Shown: piece after piece, positions 21,921 to 32,876 of the stretch
Numbering within the stretch: the first letter of the stretch is position 1
How the letters are laid out: each line of letters opens with the position of its first letter
Source of the DNA: Acanthamoeba lenticulata
Taxonomy: Eukaryota; Discosea; Longamoebia; Acanthamoebidae
Assembly: GCA_002179805.1 (NCBI GenBank)
Contig: NAVB01000078.1
Span: 1 to 64,000, forward strand
Length of the DNA: 64,000 nucleotides
Direction: 5' to 3'
Made by a program: the position numbers and the translations under genes
The notes under the pieces: generated by a model
The model's database searches: none
Seen by the model: only the letters and a program-made list of their open reading frames with translations
Told to the model about the DNA's origin: nothing

Positions 21921-23157
21921 ATGCCTGCATCCCCCGACTGCGGTCTTCGCGAGCTCTCCCGCCTTAGCCCACCCAACAAGCTGAAGATGGAGGGCACCGC
22001 CGCCACGCCAACTACACCAACCACTCCTTCCACTAAGGATAACCAGGCCACGTTACAGGTGGCCATGAAATCTCTGCAAATCTCGAGTGATGCGGGCACC
22101 GCCCTGCTGCCTGTAGTTGCCAAGAAGGACATCATTCTGGGGTCCCGACTGGGCGGACGCGCCCTGCGTGAATGGCACAAGGCTACCGTGCACGGTACTG
22201 ACGTCATCGTCAGCCGCCAGCGCGGCAACGACAACCCGCCAGCTGATGTGCGCCATGCCAACCTTCAGGCCTACGCTCTGCTGCGCCACCCCAACATCGT
22301 CACCCTCCTTGCGGCTACGGCCGACGGTGAGGTCATCACCGAAGTGTGCGACCACGACCTCCTGCCCACACCCGGCCTGGGGCAGACAGATGGTCGGCCG
22401 CGCTACTCTGTGGGGGACATCCTCACCTTTGCCCGCGACATCGCCCAGGCGTACGTTCATCAAGACCTTCATGGACTTCTGCCTCGACTTGACGCTCACC
22501 TTGGCCATGCGAGTGGGGCTACAGCCTAGCGTGGGCTCACTGCATGAACGTCATCCATCGCGACGTCAAGCCCTCGCACTGGCTCGTCGTGGGCGATCGC
22601 GCCAAGCTGGGCGGGTGGATGTTTGCCGAGGTTCAAGTGGGCGACCTTCACGCCAAGCCCGACGAGCGCTTCCACGGCACACCTTTGTACATGGGTACGT
22701 CCTTTGGCCCGAAGCCCCGTAGAGGCTCTCTCCACGGACTCTGACGCTACTTGCCTTGCTGCAGCCCCCGAACTGTGGCGCCACGAGCCCTTTGACGGGA
22801 AGAAGGCCGATGTCTACAGCTTTGGGCTCGCCTTGTGGGAGGTCACCCATAACGCCTTTGCCTTTGCCGGTTTCAACGATCTTCACGCCTTCCGCGCGGT
22901 ACGTGATTGTTGATCGTTGTTCCTTGGGCTTCTCCTTCTTCTTGCGCGGCTCATGATGTGACGGCGGCCAGGCTGTGACCGAGCGTCAGGAGCGGCCGCC
23001 GCTGTCCGACCAGACGCCCGGGGCTGTGAACAGGCTGATCGCCAGCTGCTGGGCACAAGAGCCGGAGCAGCGGCCGACCATGGTGGAGGTCGTGGACAGT
23101 CTCACGCGGATCATCTCCGCCCTCGACCTCCTGGAGGGCGTCGAGCCAGCCAAGTAA
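21921..23157 (+). CDS. Protein kinase-like protein, probable pseudokinase (TKL-like)
   Basis: Exons 21921..22450, 22525..22694, 22765..22898 and 22972..23157 give 339 residues. Kinase landmarks are LRHPNIVTLLAA, WAHCMNVIHRDVKPS, GTPLYMAPELW, KADVYSFGLALWEV and a final RPTMVEVVDSL, as in TKL kinases. Key catalytic positions are lost: the strand-3 lysine lies in VIVSRQR without the VAxK pattern, the catalytic-loop Asn is His (KPSHWLV), and DFG is replaced (AKLGGWMFAEV). It is therefore predicted to be catalytically dead and to act as a scaffold or allosteric partner. A second in-frame ATG lies at 21986. The gene shares a divergent promoter with the HMMR-like gene. Confidence 0.85.
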
Positions 23158-23232
23158 ATACGTAAACTTCTTTTTATTGCTGCAAGGAGGAACAAGCTGG
23201 GCTACTCCTCCTCCTCCATGTTGGCTTCATCG

Positions 23233-24322
23233 TCATCGTTCTCCGTCCTTGGCCAGGGACACGCTCCTCTCGTGCTCGGCGTCACAGAAGAGTTTGTCGG
23301 CTTTCGTGCTATCCTGGTGTCCGCCTCGCTTCGATTTTCCCTTTCCGTTCAAGAACGGGCGCTCACCGCAATGCTTCTTGAAGAGGTTCCAGAGATCCCT
23401 CTGGCCTTGGGTTCGGAGGCGCTGTAAGAAGGCTTGTGGTGAGAAGCCGCGTCGTGGGCTCTTCTTCGTTTCCTCGAAGGTGAACACATCGTTTCTCTGC
23501 TTGATGTGGCTTATGATGGACAGCGGACCCAGCTCGACGTCCGCCATGCGGCCTCGTTTGTGCTTCAAGACGGCTGTGAAGATCTTCCGCTCGAACGTGA
23601 TGGTTGGTGCGAGGAATGCGAGCTTGAGGAGGTAGGGACGTTTGATGCCCTTGGCGTCGGTCATGACCTTCCACGACCTGTCCGGGTCGGGATAGAGCTT
23701 GATGTCCTCCTCTTTGGCGTGCTGTAGGTGAAGCTCGAAGTCGCTGCGCTTGTGCGAGATGGCGTCGAAAAGCACCACCCAGATGGGCTTGCCTTCCTTG
23801 GGTCGGCCTTCCTGCGGTGGGACAAGCTCCGGCTTGCTCTTCTCGGGCATGAAGGTGAAGAAGGAGAACCTGGGGCTTGACTGCCAGGTCGCTCCATCTT
23901 GAACCTCATCCTCGGGCATGGTGGTCGAGGTCGAGGTGGTCGAGGTAGAAGTTGAGGTCGAAGGCAAGGGCGAGGTGGACGTTGAAGCTGTTGTCAGGGC
24001 TCCAGTGTAGAGTCTCTTTGGTGGCTGATCCTCGGCAAACTCGACTGCGGCTCGGAGCCTCCAGCCGCCGCTTGCCGAGTAAGATGGAAGGAGCCTTGGC
24101 TGAGGCTGCAGAGTGTGGTCTGCAATGCCGATGGTACTGGCGTCCCTGGAGAAGGGTGAAGGCTGGTGGTGGGTCTTGGTCTATCTCCTGCATCCTTGGC
24201 CACAGCTCTTCGTGGCTCGACGCGCGTTGGTCCGGCAGAGGGGGATCGGGTGGTCTAGTAGGCCTGGGCGGAATCGACTGGTCGGCTGGCTCGGCGTGGA
24301 CCCCCAGTAGTGCGTCGGTCAT
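23233..24322 (-). CDS. Lineage-specific family member A (putative beta-rich domain)
   Basis: Probable exons 24322..24204 and 24145..23233 give 343 residues. The second exon is secure: its acceptor after CCTTCTCCAG and the reading frame fit. The first exon's donor has alternatives. The core resembles the gene at 32877-34285: MPEDEVQDG and FSFFTFMPE, then SWKVMTDA, RPYLLKLAFLAP, FTAVLKHKRGRMADVELGPLSIISHIKQR, and FSPQAFLQRLRTQGQRDLWNLFKKH. A Ser/Thr repeat (STSTST) encoded by a GAGGTC-like DNA repeat separates it from the N-terminus. I recognise no named family. The GPLSII strand region recalls Ig-like or Rel/IPT DNA-binding folds, but that is a guess. The C-terminus is basic. Confidence 0.65.
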
Positions 24323-24524
24323 GGCAACCCTCTTGTAAACTACGCGAAAGGGGTGGAAGAGCTTCAGAAGGGCGGTCGATGCCAAGAAGACTGTACTACG
24401 CGGGAGCTCGAGTAAAAAGACTTATTTATTTGTTTCTTTTTCGTTCTTTTAACTTAGCAGTCGCGTTACGCCATTGGCGTACTTGTTGTCGACTTGTGCG
24501 GCGTTCGCCGCAGGCGCAGCTCTC

Positions 24525-25036
24525 TTAAAAGGTGCCAAGGAGGCACGTAGGGTGGGGAGAGCCGCTGCAGTCGACACGGAGGCAGGGGATCGGCCTTGCT
24601 CCGTAACAAACCCTCCTGGTCACTCCAAGGTGAATCGTAGAAGAGATAAAGGCCAACAAACAGCAAGTGACCGCGTACAGGTTTTCATGGTGTGAGTCAC
24701 TGGGCGGTCCGTTGTAGCTGGCTTGCTCTAACGCAAACCACTCACGGTCCCCAAGCACATTCAACTCAAGGAGCTTGGCCCACGACAAGTCTATCTCGTC
24801 TCCTGCCGTGGAGTCGTTCGACACGGCCGTCGGTAACGAGGGGACCTCAGGGCGCCCGTGGACGTAGCCTTCCTCGCTCTCAACGGCGTCCATCTCATGT
24901 GAGAAAAGTCGTTGTGGTCATAGGCCTGGTGTAGCTGAGCAGGTTCAACAGCAGGGATGTTGGTCTGGTAAACATCTTCGGCAGGCTTGAAGCATGAAGA
25001 AAAGGAGGCGAGAAGCTGGGTCGGTTCGTCAGGCAT
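24525..25036 (-). CDS. Small hypothetical protein
   Basis: A weak model. MPDEPTQLLASFSSCFKPAED (25036..24974) may be spliced to an exon starting MDAVESEEGYVHGRPE at 24893. That exon continues through DEIDLSWAKLLELNVLGDREWFALEQ to a GTACGC donor after HHEN or to a stop at 24525. Codon use looks coding in the 24893-24690 segment. An AATAAA on the minus strand near 24430 supports a separate transcript end before family member A. The product resembles nothing I know. The start could also be 24893. Confidence 0.35.
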
Positions 25037-25189
25037 GGTGCTGCGTGTGCGGTGACTTGACACGATTTTTAGCGCCTTTGTGGCCAGTAAAAACAACTCC
25101 TCATTTAGGTCGAAATGCTATTGGTCTAGAATATAAATTGGCAAAAAAGAAAACTGTGTTCGAGCTTGGAATCGAACCCCTCCATAGAC

Positions 25190-27268
25190 TTAATACTCGT
25201 GTCGGTAGGCAAAGTGGGCCTTGCGCTCTGCCCAGGCCTTGGCCACGCTATCTGCTTGCTTGCTCAGATCGCTGCTGTATTGGAACATGCCCAACACAGC
25301 CCGCTCGAGCGTCGTGTTGGCCTCAAAGGCCTTGAGCACCTCCGGGTGGTGGAAGGAGCTCAGGTTGGCGTAGGAGGCGCTGACGTAGAAGTACTGAAGC
25401 GTCGTGTTCTCCTGGCCCACCTTCATCACCTTGTCCAGGCTGTAGCCGAGCCTGATGTCGCCGTCCAGCTCCAACCGCTTCAGCGTCGCGTTGCCTGCGA
25501 CACGCTCCAGAAACGGGTCGGCATCGGCGACGTCGCTGATGTCGAAGCTCAAGCCCTTGATCTTGGCCGAGTCGAGCAGCGGAAGCGTCTCCGCCAGGGC
25601 TTCGCCCTTGAGGGTCACAGAGAGCTCCTCGAGCGCGGGCGCGTGGAGCACGGCTTCGACCAGGTCGTGCACGGGCGCCTTGGTCAGGCACCGGTGCGAC
25701 ACGGCCAGTCTGCGAATGGAGCTCGCGCCGATCCCGTCCATCAGCGACTTCCACAAGGCGCTCTCCTCGAAGCGGCTCGTGTACTCGAACGAGATCGCGA
25801 AGGACTCGGCCTGGACGGTCTTGAGCAGAGGCGCCAAGTCGAGCGTGTCCGACGCTTCCGGGACGCCCGAGAGGGTCAGCGCGTTGAGCTTGACGCTGGC
25901 GATGGCTTGCCACAGCTTGGGCAGGTGCGCAGACTTAAACATGCCCTGGCTCGCCACCAGCTCCAACTGCTCGAGGGCCGGCAGGGCGACCACGAGCTCG
26001 GCCAGGCCCGTCACGCCCGCGTCGTTGACCTCGGCCTGGTCGTCTGAGTACTTGAGCTTCTTGACGTGCGGCGCGCCCTTGAGCGCGGCGATGCCGCTCT
26101 CCATAGCGTCGGAGCCATCAAAGTCCAGCAGGTGCACTTCGGCGATGGACGGGACTTGCTTGACGACGTCGAGCAGCTGGCTGACCTCGTCGCTGGTGTG
26201 GCCCACGCGGACCTCGAGCGCAAAGACGGCCACGTCGCGTAGCAGGTCGGGCGTCCACTTGGGGCGCAGCTCGTTCCACTTGTCACTCGCGCCAAACGCG
26301 ACGGCCACCTCGACCACGGGGCGGGGCTCGCACTGCAGGCGGCCCTCGTACGCCTTGCACTCGAGGTACTGCACGACGCCCTGCAGGGTCGAGTGGTACT
26401 TGACCACGGGCCGCTTGGTGATGCGCCACGGGCCAAACTGGTTGCGGGTCTCGACGGACGAGAAGCCGCTGCCGGCCGGGCCACAGACCAGGTCGGTCTC
26501 TCGGCTCAAGACTTGCTGGTCGCCGGTCTTCCAGGCCAGCTTGACCCAGCCCTGGGGCGACAGGGGAACGAGCGTCGGACGGAAGAAGCTGGTGCTGTAC
26601 TTGACCTTCTCGTAGAGCTGTTCGAGGGGGAAGGTGGCCTCGCCCAGGAGGACGTCCCTCTGGATCACGTTGGCGTCAAACACTTGCACGCGCAGGACGG
26701 ACTTGTCGCGTGAGGAGCCGCCACCGAGCGTGAGCTCTTCGTCCTCCCACTTGGGGCTGAGGGTCTTCTTCTTGGTGGACGACTTGACCGTGGCGTCGCT
26801 GGCGCCTTCATGCGCCCACGAGAGAACGACGTACGGGTCCGAGGTGCCGCCCCGGTCGGCCGCGACCAGATGTCCGGCGTTGAAGAGGACGAAGGTGTAG
26901 CTCTCCCGGTCCGTGGTGGTGCCCTTCTTGAACTTGCGCATGAGGCCGCCGACGAAGCTCTTGTTGGAGAGGGTGATCACGGACAGCTTGCCGTCCCAGT
27001 CGTAGTCGCCCAGCATGCGGCTGCCGTTGAGGTTGATCTTGTAGTCCTCCAGGCAGCGCTTGGGGTCGAGCACCTTGGAGCCGTACTTGGCCACATGAGT
27101 CGATTCGTCCCCGCCGTTCTTGCGAATCACCTCCGCGATGGTGAGGACGGGCGAGTAGTGGCACAGGTTGGTCGAGCCGTCAAAGCACTCGAGGACGAAC
27201 CACCAGGAGCCCTGCACCTGAGAGCGCGACATGCCGTACTTGCGCGGATCGACTCTTCCCTTGCCCAT
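25190..27268 (-). CDS. C2-domain protein with leucine-rich C-terminal half
   Basis: Single exon for 692 residues from the ATG at 27268. Residues about 10-90 form an unnamed domain (GSWWFVLECFDGSTNLCHY, then LGDYDWDGKLSVITLS). Residues about 120-240 are a C2 domain: FVLFNAGHLVAADRGGTSDPYVVLSW, KTLSPKWEDEELTL and LRVQVFDANVIQRDVLLGEATFPLEQL, with the DRGGTSDPY calcium-loop pattern. The last 300 residues show irregular leucine-rich repeats (LEQLELVASQ, LNALTLSGV, LEELSVTLKG, LKRLELDGD). It is a likely calcium or membrane-responsive cytosolic protein. The C2 call is family knowledge and the LRR call is from periodicity. Confidence 0.78.
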   Translation of the reverse strand: MGKGRVDPRKYGMSRSQVQGSWWFVLECFDGSTNLCHYSPVLTIAEVIRKNGGDESTHVAKYGSKVLDPKRCLEDYKINLNGSRMLGDYDWDGKLSVITLSNKSFVGGLMRKFKKGTTTDRESYTFVLFNAGHLVAADRGGTSDPYVVLSWAHEGASDATVKSSTKKKTLSPKWEDEELTLGGGSSRDKSVLRVQVFDANVIQRDVLLGEATFPLEQLYEKVKYSTSFFRPTLVPLSPQGWVKLAWKTGDQQVLSRETDLVCGPAGSGFSSVETRNQFGPWRITKRPVVKYHSTLQGVVQYLECKAYEGRLQCEPRPVVEVAVAFGASDKWNELRPKWTPDLLRDVAVFALEVRVGHTSDEVSQLLDVVKQVPSIAEVHLLDFDGSDAMESGIAALKGAPHVKKLKYSDDQAEVNDAGVTGLAELVVALPALEQLELVASQGMFKSAHLPKLWQAIASVKLNALTLSGVPEASDTLDLAPLLKTVQAESFAISFEYTSRFEESALWKSLMDGIGASSIRRLAVSHRCLTKAPVHDLVEAVLHAPALEELSVTLKGEALAETLPLLDSAKIKGLSFDISDVADADPFLERVAGNATLKRLELDGDIRLGYSLDKVMKVGQENTTLQYFYVSASYANLSSFHHPEVLKAFEANTTLERAVLGMFQYSSDLSKQADSVAKAWAERKAHFAYRHEY

Positions 27269-27627
27269 TCCTCTAGAAAACTTGTTGTCGAGTTGAGGTC
27301 GAGGTCTTCTGGGGTGGCGGTGCTTGTTGTTCTTCAAGAAGAGGAGCAAAGACAAAGTGGTTGTTGATCAGCTCCTTACATGGCTGCCGTTCAGTGAGGA
27401 GGTACCCGTAGGAGCACCGTGGTTGGTTTTTCCCGCTCCTTCCTCATAATGAGAAGAATAATTAATGTTTTACTACGTTTTTTATGATTGGTGAAGAGTT
27501 ACGCTGCGGAGATACCCTGACAAGGCGCCACGTCACACTGGCCAGATCGTTGGCAAGGAGCTGGATGAAGGTGTCGCACGCCAGCAGAATGCCGTTGCTC
27601 TTTCCGCCACCGTCGTCGTCGCCAACA
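27269..27627. other. Intergenic stretch
   Basis: Between the start of the C2/LRR gene and the stop of SNRNP27, both on the minus strand. The codon run beyond the SNRNP27 stop shows no FNRPLD-type tail exon. No gene is seen. Confidence 0.5.
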
Positions 27628-28504
27628 TCACCGTTTGCCCGTTCCACCCGGCTTGCGATTCATGTACTGGCGGTACTCGCGCTTTTGCTTGACCTTGACG
27701 GCGCCCTGCGCGTTGCCATCGATGTGCTTGCCCTTGGTCGTCTCGAAGCCCACGGGAAGGCCCATGGCCGCCATCATCGCCTCCATCGAGCCCTCTTCAT
27801 ACTGCGGCGCGTTGGCGGGCGCCTTGGAGGCCTGATCGGCGTTGTCGTCATCGTCACTCCTTTCTCGTCGTTCCCGCGATTCCGAGCGCGGGTCGCGCCG
27901 CCTTTCCCTGTCCCGGGACAGACTGCGCCTCCGCTCGCGCTCGCGTTCGCGCTCGTGATGGTAGTCCATGTCGCGATCCCGTTCCCTGTCGCGGTCCCGC
28001 TCGCGTTCGCGCTCACGGTCGCGCTCTCGCTCGCGTTCGCGTTCTCGTTCCCGCTCGCGCTCCCGGTCGCGCTCACGATGGTGGTCGACATCGCGGTCGC
28101 GTCCCGAGCCCCTATCCCGCTCGCGGTCGTGGCCTCTATCGCGCTCCCGCTCGCGGTCACGTCCTCGGTCCCGCTCACGATCCCTATCTCGATCTCGGTC
28201 TCGATCTCGGTCGTCGCGGCGGGCACTGTCTCTGCGAGCATTAGCAAAATGAGGACAAACAACCAATGCAGCTCGGTGCTGAGGGAAGTATACCTTCTGC
28301 TGTCCTCCTCTTTGCGCGATCGCTTATCTCGAGACGAATCACGGTCGCTTCGGGAGTCTACCGGCAGAGCGAAACTGAATTAATAGTGCGAACAGAAGAT
28401 GAAAAAAATTGCATACAACGCTTTAATGGCAAAGGGGCATTCAGGCTGTTCGTACCTCTGTGTTCTCTTTCTCTGGAACGAGAGCGCTTCCTCGACGAGC
28501 TCAT
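27628..28504 (-). CDS. SNRNP27: U4/U6.U5 tri-snRNP 27 kDa protein (SNRNP27)
   Basis: Exons 28504..28456, 28357..28294 and 28231..27628 give 238 residues. The N-terminus and middle are a long alternating Arg/Ser, Arg/Asp and Arg/Glu domain encoded by CGCGAG and CGGTCG-like repeats. The C-terminal block MGLPVGFETTKGKHIDG followed by VKQKREYRQYMNRK is the conserved SNRNP27 domain of the tri-snRNP, which acts near the 5' splice site in the nucleus. The family usually continues after MNRK with GGFNRPLD. Here the protein stops as PGGTGKR, so the extreme C-terminus is lost or lies in an exon I did not find. Confidence 0.88.
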
Positions 28505-28892
28505 GTTGGTAGAATCTGCTGATCTGCGAGAATGGCCGTGGCTTTCTTCTTGAATACAGAAATTTTTCCTCACTTTCCAGGACCGTGCATGATTTCTTCC
28601 GTTTTGAAAGCATTTCTGAAACGCTTTCTGAACAAGTGTTCCATTTGGCGGCAATCAAGAGGCCGCTACTCGACGCGTGTAGAGCAAGTCGGTCATGTAG
28701 TACGTTGCCGGGCGGCTGCCGCTACACGAACCATGGCCGTAAAAGCCTTGCTCGTTGCTCATTCCCTTCCTACACCGCTTTTCCCACAAGCCCACCTACC
28801 GGTTACTCCGCCAACAGACGATGCAGACCACAACGGTGCAGCTAGCATTGCCTCCTTTGCACAACTGTGAGTGCCGAAAGACTGATTGTTAG
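28505..28892. other. Divergent intergenic stretch
   Basis: Likely bidirectional promoter between SNRNP27 and the S1/Plus3 gene. A plus-strand open frame at 28734-28870 does not splice in phase to the next exon, so I left it out. Confidence 0.45.
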
Positions 28893-31800
28893 ATGAATGA
28901 CTTATTACAGGGTGCGTCTGCGAAGATTGACAGAGAGCTGCAGGAGCTGGAAGATTTCCTCACGTACGACGTCCACAAACCGTTCCACACCACCCTGCCG
29001 TTGCGCATCCTAACGTAAACGCTAGCGGGCTCAGTGGCGACCTAGAGGACGCCTCCTTAGACAGCGTGAGCCCAATCTACTACTCGTGCCTGGACTCAAT
29101 GTGCGTTTCCACAAATCCTCCCATGAGCATCTCGTTCTCATGTTTCAAGCCTACTAGGAAACTCGAAGACGTCCTTAATCTCAGCTCGGCGGCGACGAGC
29201 TTACCGGTGAGTCCCACGCCCTCAGCCTGCTTTGGGCCCGCCGACCAGCCCGCAGCTACGGTCGAGCTACTGACCGCCCCAGCCAGCCCCCGTACGTGCC
29301 CTTGCCCCTTTGGTTGTTTGGCTTCTCTCGGGCTGACTCGGCACTCGTAGGTCCGCCTGCCGTTCTTTCACCGACGCCTCCAAACAATGATGTGGCACAC
29401 GTTGTGGCAACGCCGGACAACGTGGAGCTCGAGTCATCGAACCCGGGGACTACTCTCGCGGCAGGAAAGCAGAAAGGCGGCCCGAAGAAACGTCGTCGCT
29501 TCTGGTCGTCTGACATCGATGCCGCTCTGTTGATCCGGTCGTCACCCCGAAGGCGCTCCCAGGTCCATTCCTACGCCCAGGAGGTGGCAGCGCGTGGCGT
29601 CAAGCGCAGTATCAGCAAGGCCGGTGTCGACGTCCGCGCGGCCAACGCCACGAAGGAGAACGTGAAGCCCGCTGATCCCAACGTTGAAGCCAGCATCACT
29701 GAATCGAACACGCTCGTGTCGACGCCCGAGAAGAAGCGGACCATCAAGGCGAGGGCCAAGCCGAGGAAGCTCACTACCGCCAGGGCCATCGCCAAGCCTA
29801 AGGAGAAGAAAGCCAAGTTGGCAACGGTCGCTGCTCCAACGAAAGCACTAAGTAGACGACGGCGCGATGGCCACAGCTCGCTCGAGGCCTCTGAACAGCC
29901 GCGCGCGTCAAAAAAGGCCACGGGGAGCCGACGTAAGACGACCAAGACCCAGGCAGATGATCAAGAGGCCCATTCTGCGAAGAAGGATGAAGAAGAGCAG
30001 GACTTGGAGATAGATGATAGAGAAGAAGAAGATACTACAGGTCGCAAACCTGTCGAGGCAGAGAGTGAAGATGACGAAGACGAAAAGCCATCGAAGGCCC
30101 GCCAAGTCTCCAAACCACCGTCGAAGCGCGCCCGATTGTCGTCCTCGACACCGGCAAGCAAGAAGAAGACCAAGACCAAGCCTCCTAGCCAATCCACCAC
30201 CAAGAAGCGCGCCTCCACCTCTGCCTCCGACCATGACAACGAACCTGTTGATACGGTGGACTGGAGACGCCGCCAACGGGACAGCTCTTTCGTAGTCGAC
30301 AGCGATCACAAGCCCGACGAAGACGACGTTCGTCGTGAGGCCAAGAAGGCGCGGTACCAGACCTCACCGGTTCAGGAGATAGCGACAACGACTACAGGTG
30401 ATGACGACGAATCCAAGATGGCTGAGGCTGACCAACATCTGCCCCGAAGCGGTGACCACGAGAGCTCCAGCCGTCCCACAGCAGCATCGACGCCTCACAT
30501 CTCTTCGACCCCCTCGCCCCCTGCTCTGCCCCCGCCTCACCAGTGGTCGCCCGTCCCTCAGCCTTCAACTGCCTCTTCATCATCGTTTTCGTACACCCCA
30601 GTCGACGTGTGGGACTGCCTGGCTTGCGGCATCAAAGGTTGGAACTTCGTTCTCCCTCTGGCTCATGCCGGTACTGACCATGGTGGCTGGCATGGCAGGC
30701 AACTTTTCCTCGCGCAACGTGTGTCGCTCGTGCGGGATGGCTAATCGTACGCTGTCCGCCCTTCGCCTTAGTCTCACCCGTTCCTAACGAACCTGGTGCG
30801 TGCAGCGGACAAGAAGAAAGTGGTCCAGCCGCGGCTCGGCGAGGTCCTTCAAGGCACCATAGTCAGTCAAAGGGACCGGGGATGCTTCGTCGACATCGGC
30901 AGTGCGGGCCATGGTTCGTCTTCGGGTTAAATTGTCCCTTTCGCAAAAGCATTTTTCTCAATCGCTTCATCTCGTTCAGCCTTCCTCAGGAAGAGCGACT
31001 CGATGTCGATCGTACCTCACGTCGGGCTTCGCATCTTCGTGGTGGTCATCACTGTCGATGTACTCCTCTCCCTCTGCTGCACTTATCTATATTATTTATA
31101 ACTTGGGTCCTTCTTCTGCGTGACAGGACTGGGAGCACCAGAAGCGGACGCTCGTGTCGGCTGATGCCGTCGACCAGCAAACTGGACGCGAGCGACCCCG
31201 CGTGCCTCCACTGGGCTCCGCGCACACTGGCGTCGTCGTCTCGATTCAGCACTACGGGGTCTTCCTCGCCCTCCCTGGCTTCACCAAACACGGTTCGTTC
31301 CCATCTTGAACTCTTTTCTACAAAAACTATGGCTCACATCCTCTCCTGTTGTTGCTGGAATGTCGACAGCTCTGCTCCGCCGACACCAAACCGACGTACG
31401 CGAGGGTCAGCGCCTTCGGGTTGTGGTCGTCTTTGTTACGGTAGCTTGCCTCCCCCCCCGACCACGTGTATTACCAGCGCACTCACACCTGGTGAGCTTC
31501 AGGCTGACGAAAAAGGCAAGGCCTGCTACGAGGTCGAGCTGACTGGTGATGCCGTCGACAACGTCTCGCAATCATCGTCTTCCTCCACCTTGCAGCCCAC
31601 CTTTGCGATCGTGCCACCGCCGCCGCAACCAACGCCTTACAGTCAGCACCAGTACTCGTACCAGCAAAACCAACCCACCACCACCGCCGGCGAGGCTACG
31701 CCGTCGATGTCGTTTTGGGGCGAGCAAGGCGCCTATGGGTCGGCGGCCGGTCCGTCCTGCGCAAGTGCTTGCTCCACCTGCGGGGCGGGCCTCTACACCT

Positions 31801-32842
31801 TTGTGCGCTTCTGTCCACACTGTGGAGGTTTGCGCACCCTCCTCCCGCTCCAGTGCGTGTGCGGCGCATGGCACGACACACGCGCTAACTGTGGTTTATT
31901 TTGATGTCGACAGCGGCCTTAGCGGCGGCGGCCACGGGGAACACGGCCCGATATGGCTTCGCGCCCGCAACGCCCTACCAGGCGGGATCCACCACGTCCG
32001 CCGCGGGAGCGACGCTCTCAGCACCGGCGACCCCATTTGTCCCGGCCTCGTCGGCCTACACCTACGGCCCGGCGCCGCCGACCCCCTATGCAGGCTATTC
32101 CTTTGCTCCTTCTACTTCGTCTTGCGTATCGACATCGCCGACTGGGGTGGATGGAACCAGCATGGCCGCGGGGAGCTGCGTTGATTTGCCCCTCGAGAGC
32201 CTTCAGCAGGTTTTCCTTTCTCTTCTTCATCCTTGTTCTTCTTCTTTATCATTCGTATTTCCGTCATCGTCGTCTTCATCAATTTGTTTCTGACTCCACC
32301 ATTGGTGATGGTGGGCCGCAGATGTGGCTGGATCGCGATACGCTGGTGGAGTGGTACCGCGCCATCGGCTCCGAGCTCTTTGACGCCGTCTTGCCGGGCT
32401 TCTTCGTCCGCGTCAAAGGTCTTTTTCTGACCTTCCTCTTCATACATTCATGTTCACCACTATCATCTTGATGAGGCTGACGTGGCATGACGTGGTGACA
32501 GGCAAGGGCGAAGCCAACTACGCGGTCGGGCGGGTCGTCGGGTGCCAGCCGACGGCGCCCTACAGGCACGAGCTCCTGGGCCCGGGCGTCCTCTGCAACC
32601 GGCTCCTCCTCGTCCGGGTCTCGGGCGAGCCCGAGGGCAGCAGCGCCTTTGCGCTCTACATGGTCTCGTCGCAGCCCTTCACGCGGGACGAGTACGAGGC
32701 CCACCGCCTCTACGCGGCGCTCCACCCGGGCGAGGCCGCGGCGGGACTCGTGGCCGTCGGCCCGGCCGACCTGCAGCAGCGCCTCCGCGTGCGGCGCCTC
32801 GTCCAGGACCGCGTTGCTGCGCAGCAGACTGTGCATTCCTGA
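28893..32842 (+). CDS. RanBP2 zinc finger, two S1 domains and Plus3 domain protein
   Basis: Thirteen exons (28893..28963, 29026..29100, 29158..29291, 29351..30637, 30699..30746, 30806..30913, 30980..31059, 31127..31292, 31370..31440, 31503..31827, 31914..32209, 32322..32418, 32502..32842) keep phase and give 1032 residues. A long basic, disordered N-terminal half is followed by a RanBP2-type finger (VWDCLACGIKG joined to NVCRSCGMAN), two S1 folds (LGEVLQGTIVSQRDRGCFVDIG and HTGVVVSIQHYGVFLALPGF), a four-cysteine ribbon (CSTCGAGLYTFVRFCPHCGG), a Pro/Tyr-rich stretch and a C-terminal Plus3 domain (LDRDTLVEWYRAI, GFFVRVK, FALYMVSSQPFTRDEYEAHRLY). Plus3 is the Rtf1 domain that binds phosphorylated Spt5, and S1 and RanBP2 fingers bind RNA. 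A nuclear role linking transcription elongation to RNA is inferred. Confidence 0.85.
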
Positions 32843-32876
32843 AATGTCTAAAAAAACTTTTTTTTTTTGCTGGAAT

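Noticed and set aside
22967..23195. Minus-strand frame opposite the last kinase exon
   Set aside because: Shadow of the conserved C-lobe. No independent support.
25145..25185. Minus-strand GGTTCGATTCC followed by a T-rich run, like a tRNA B box and Pol III terminator
   Set aside because: The flanking bases do not form a T-stem beyond two pairs, no acceptor or anticodon stem can be built, and the would-be A box lies inside the last codons of the C2/LRR gene.
25166..26615. Plus-strand open frames of 293 and 386 codons across the C2/LRR gene
   Set aside because: They are antisense shadows. The minus strand holds recognisable C2 and leucine-rich patterns over the same bases.
27628..28266. Possible tandem-repeat array or CRISPR-like pattern of CGCGAG/CGGTCG units
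   Set aside because: The units simply encode the RS/RD/RE domain of SNRNP27. There are no spacers.
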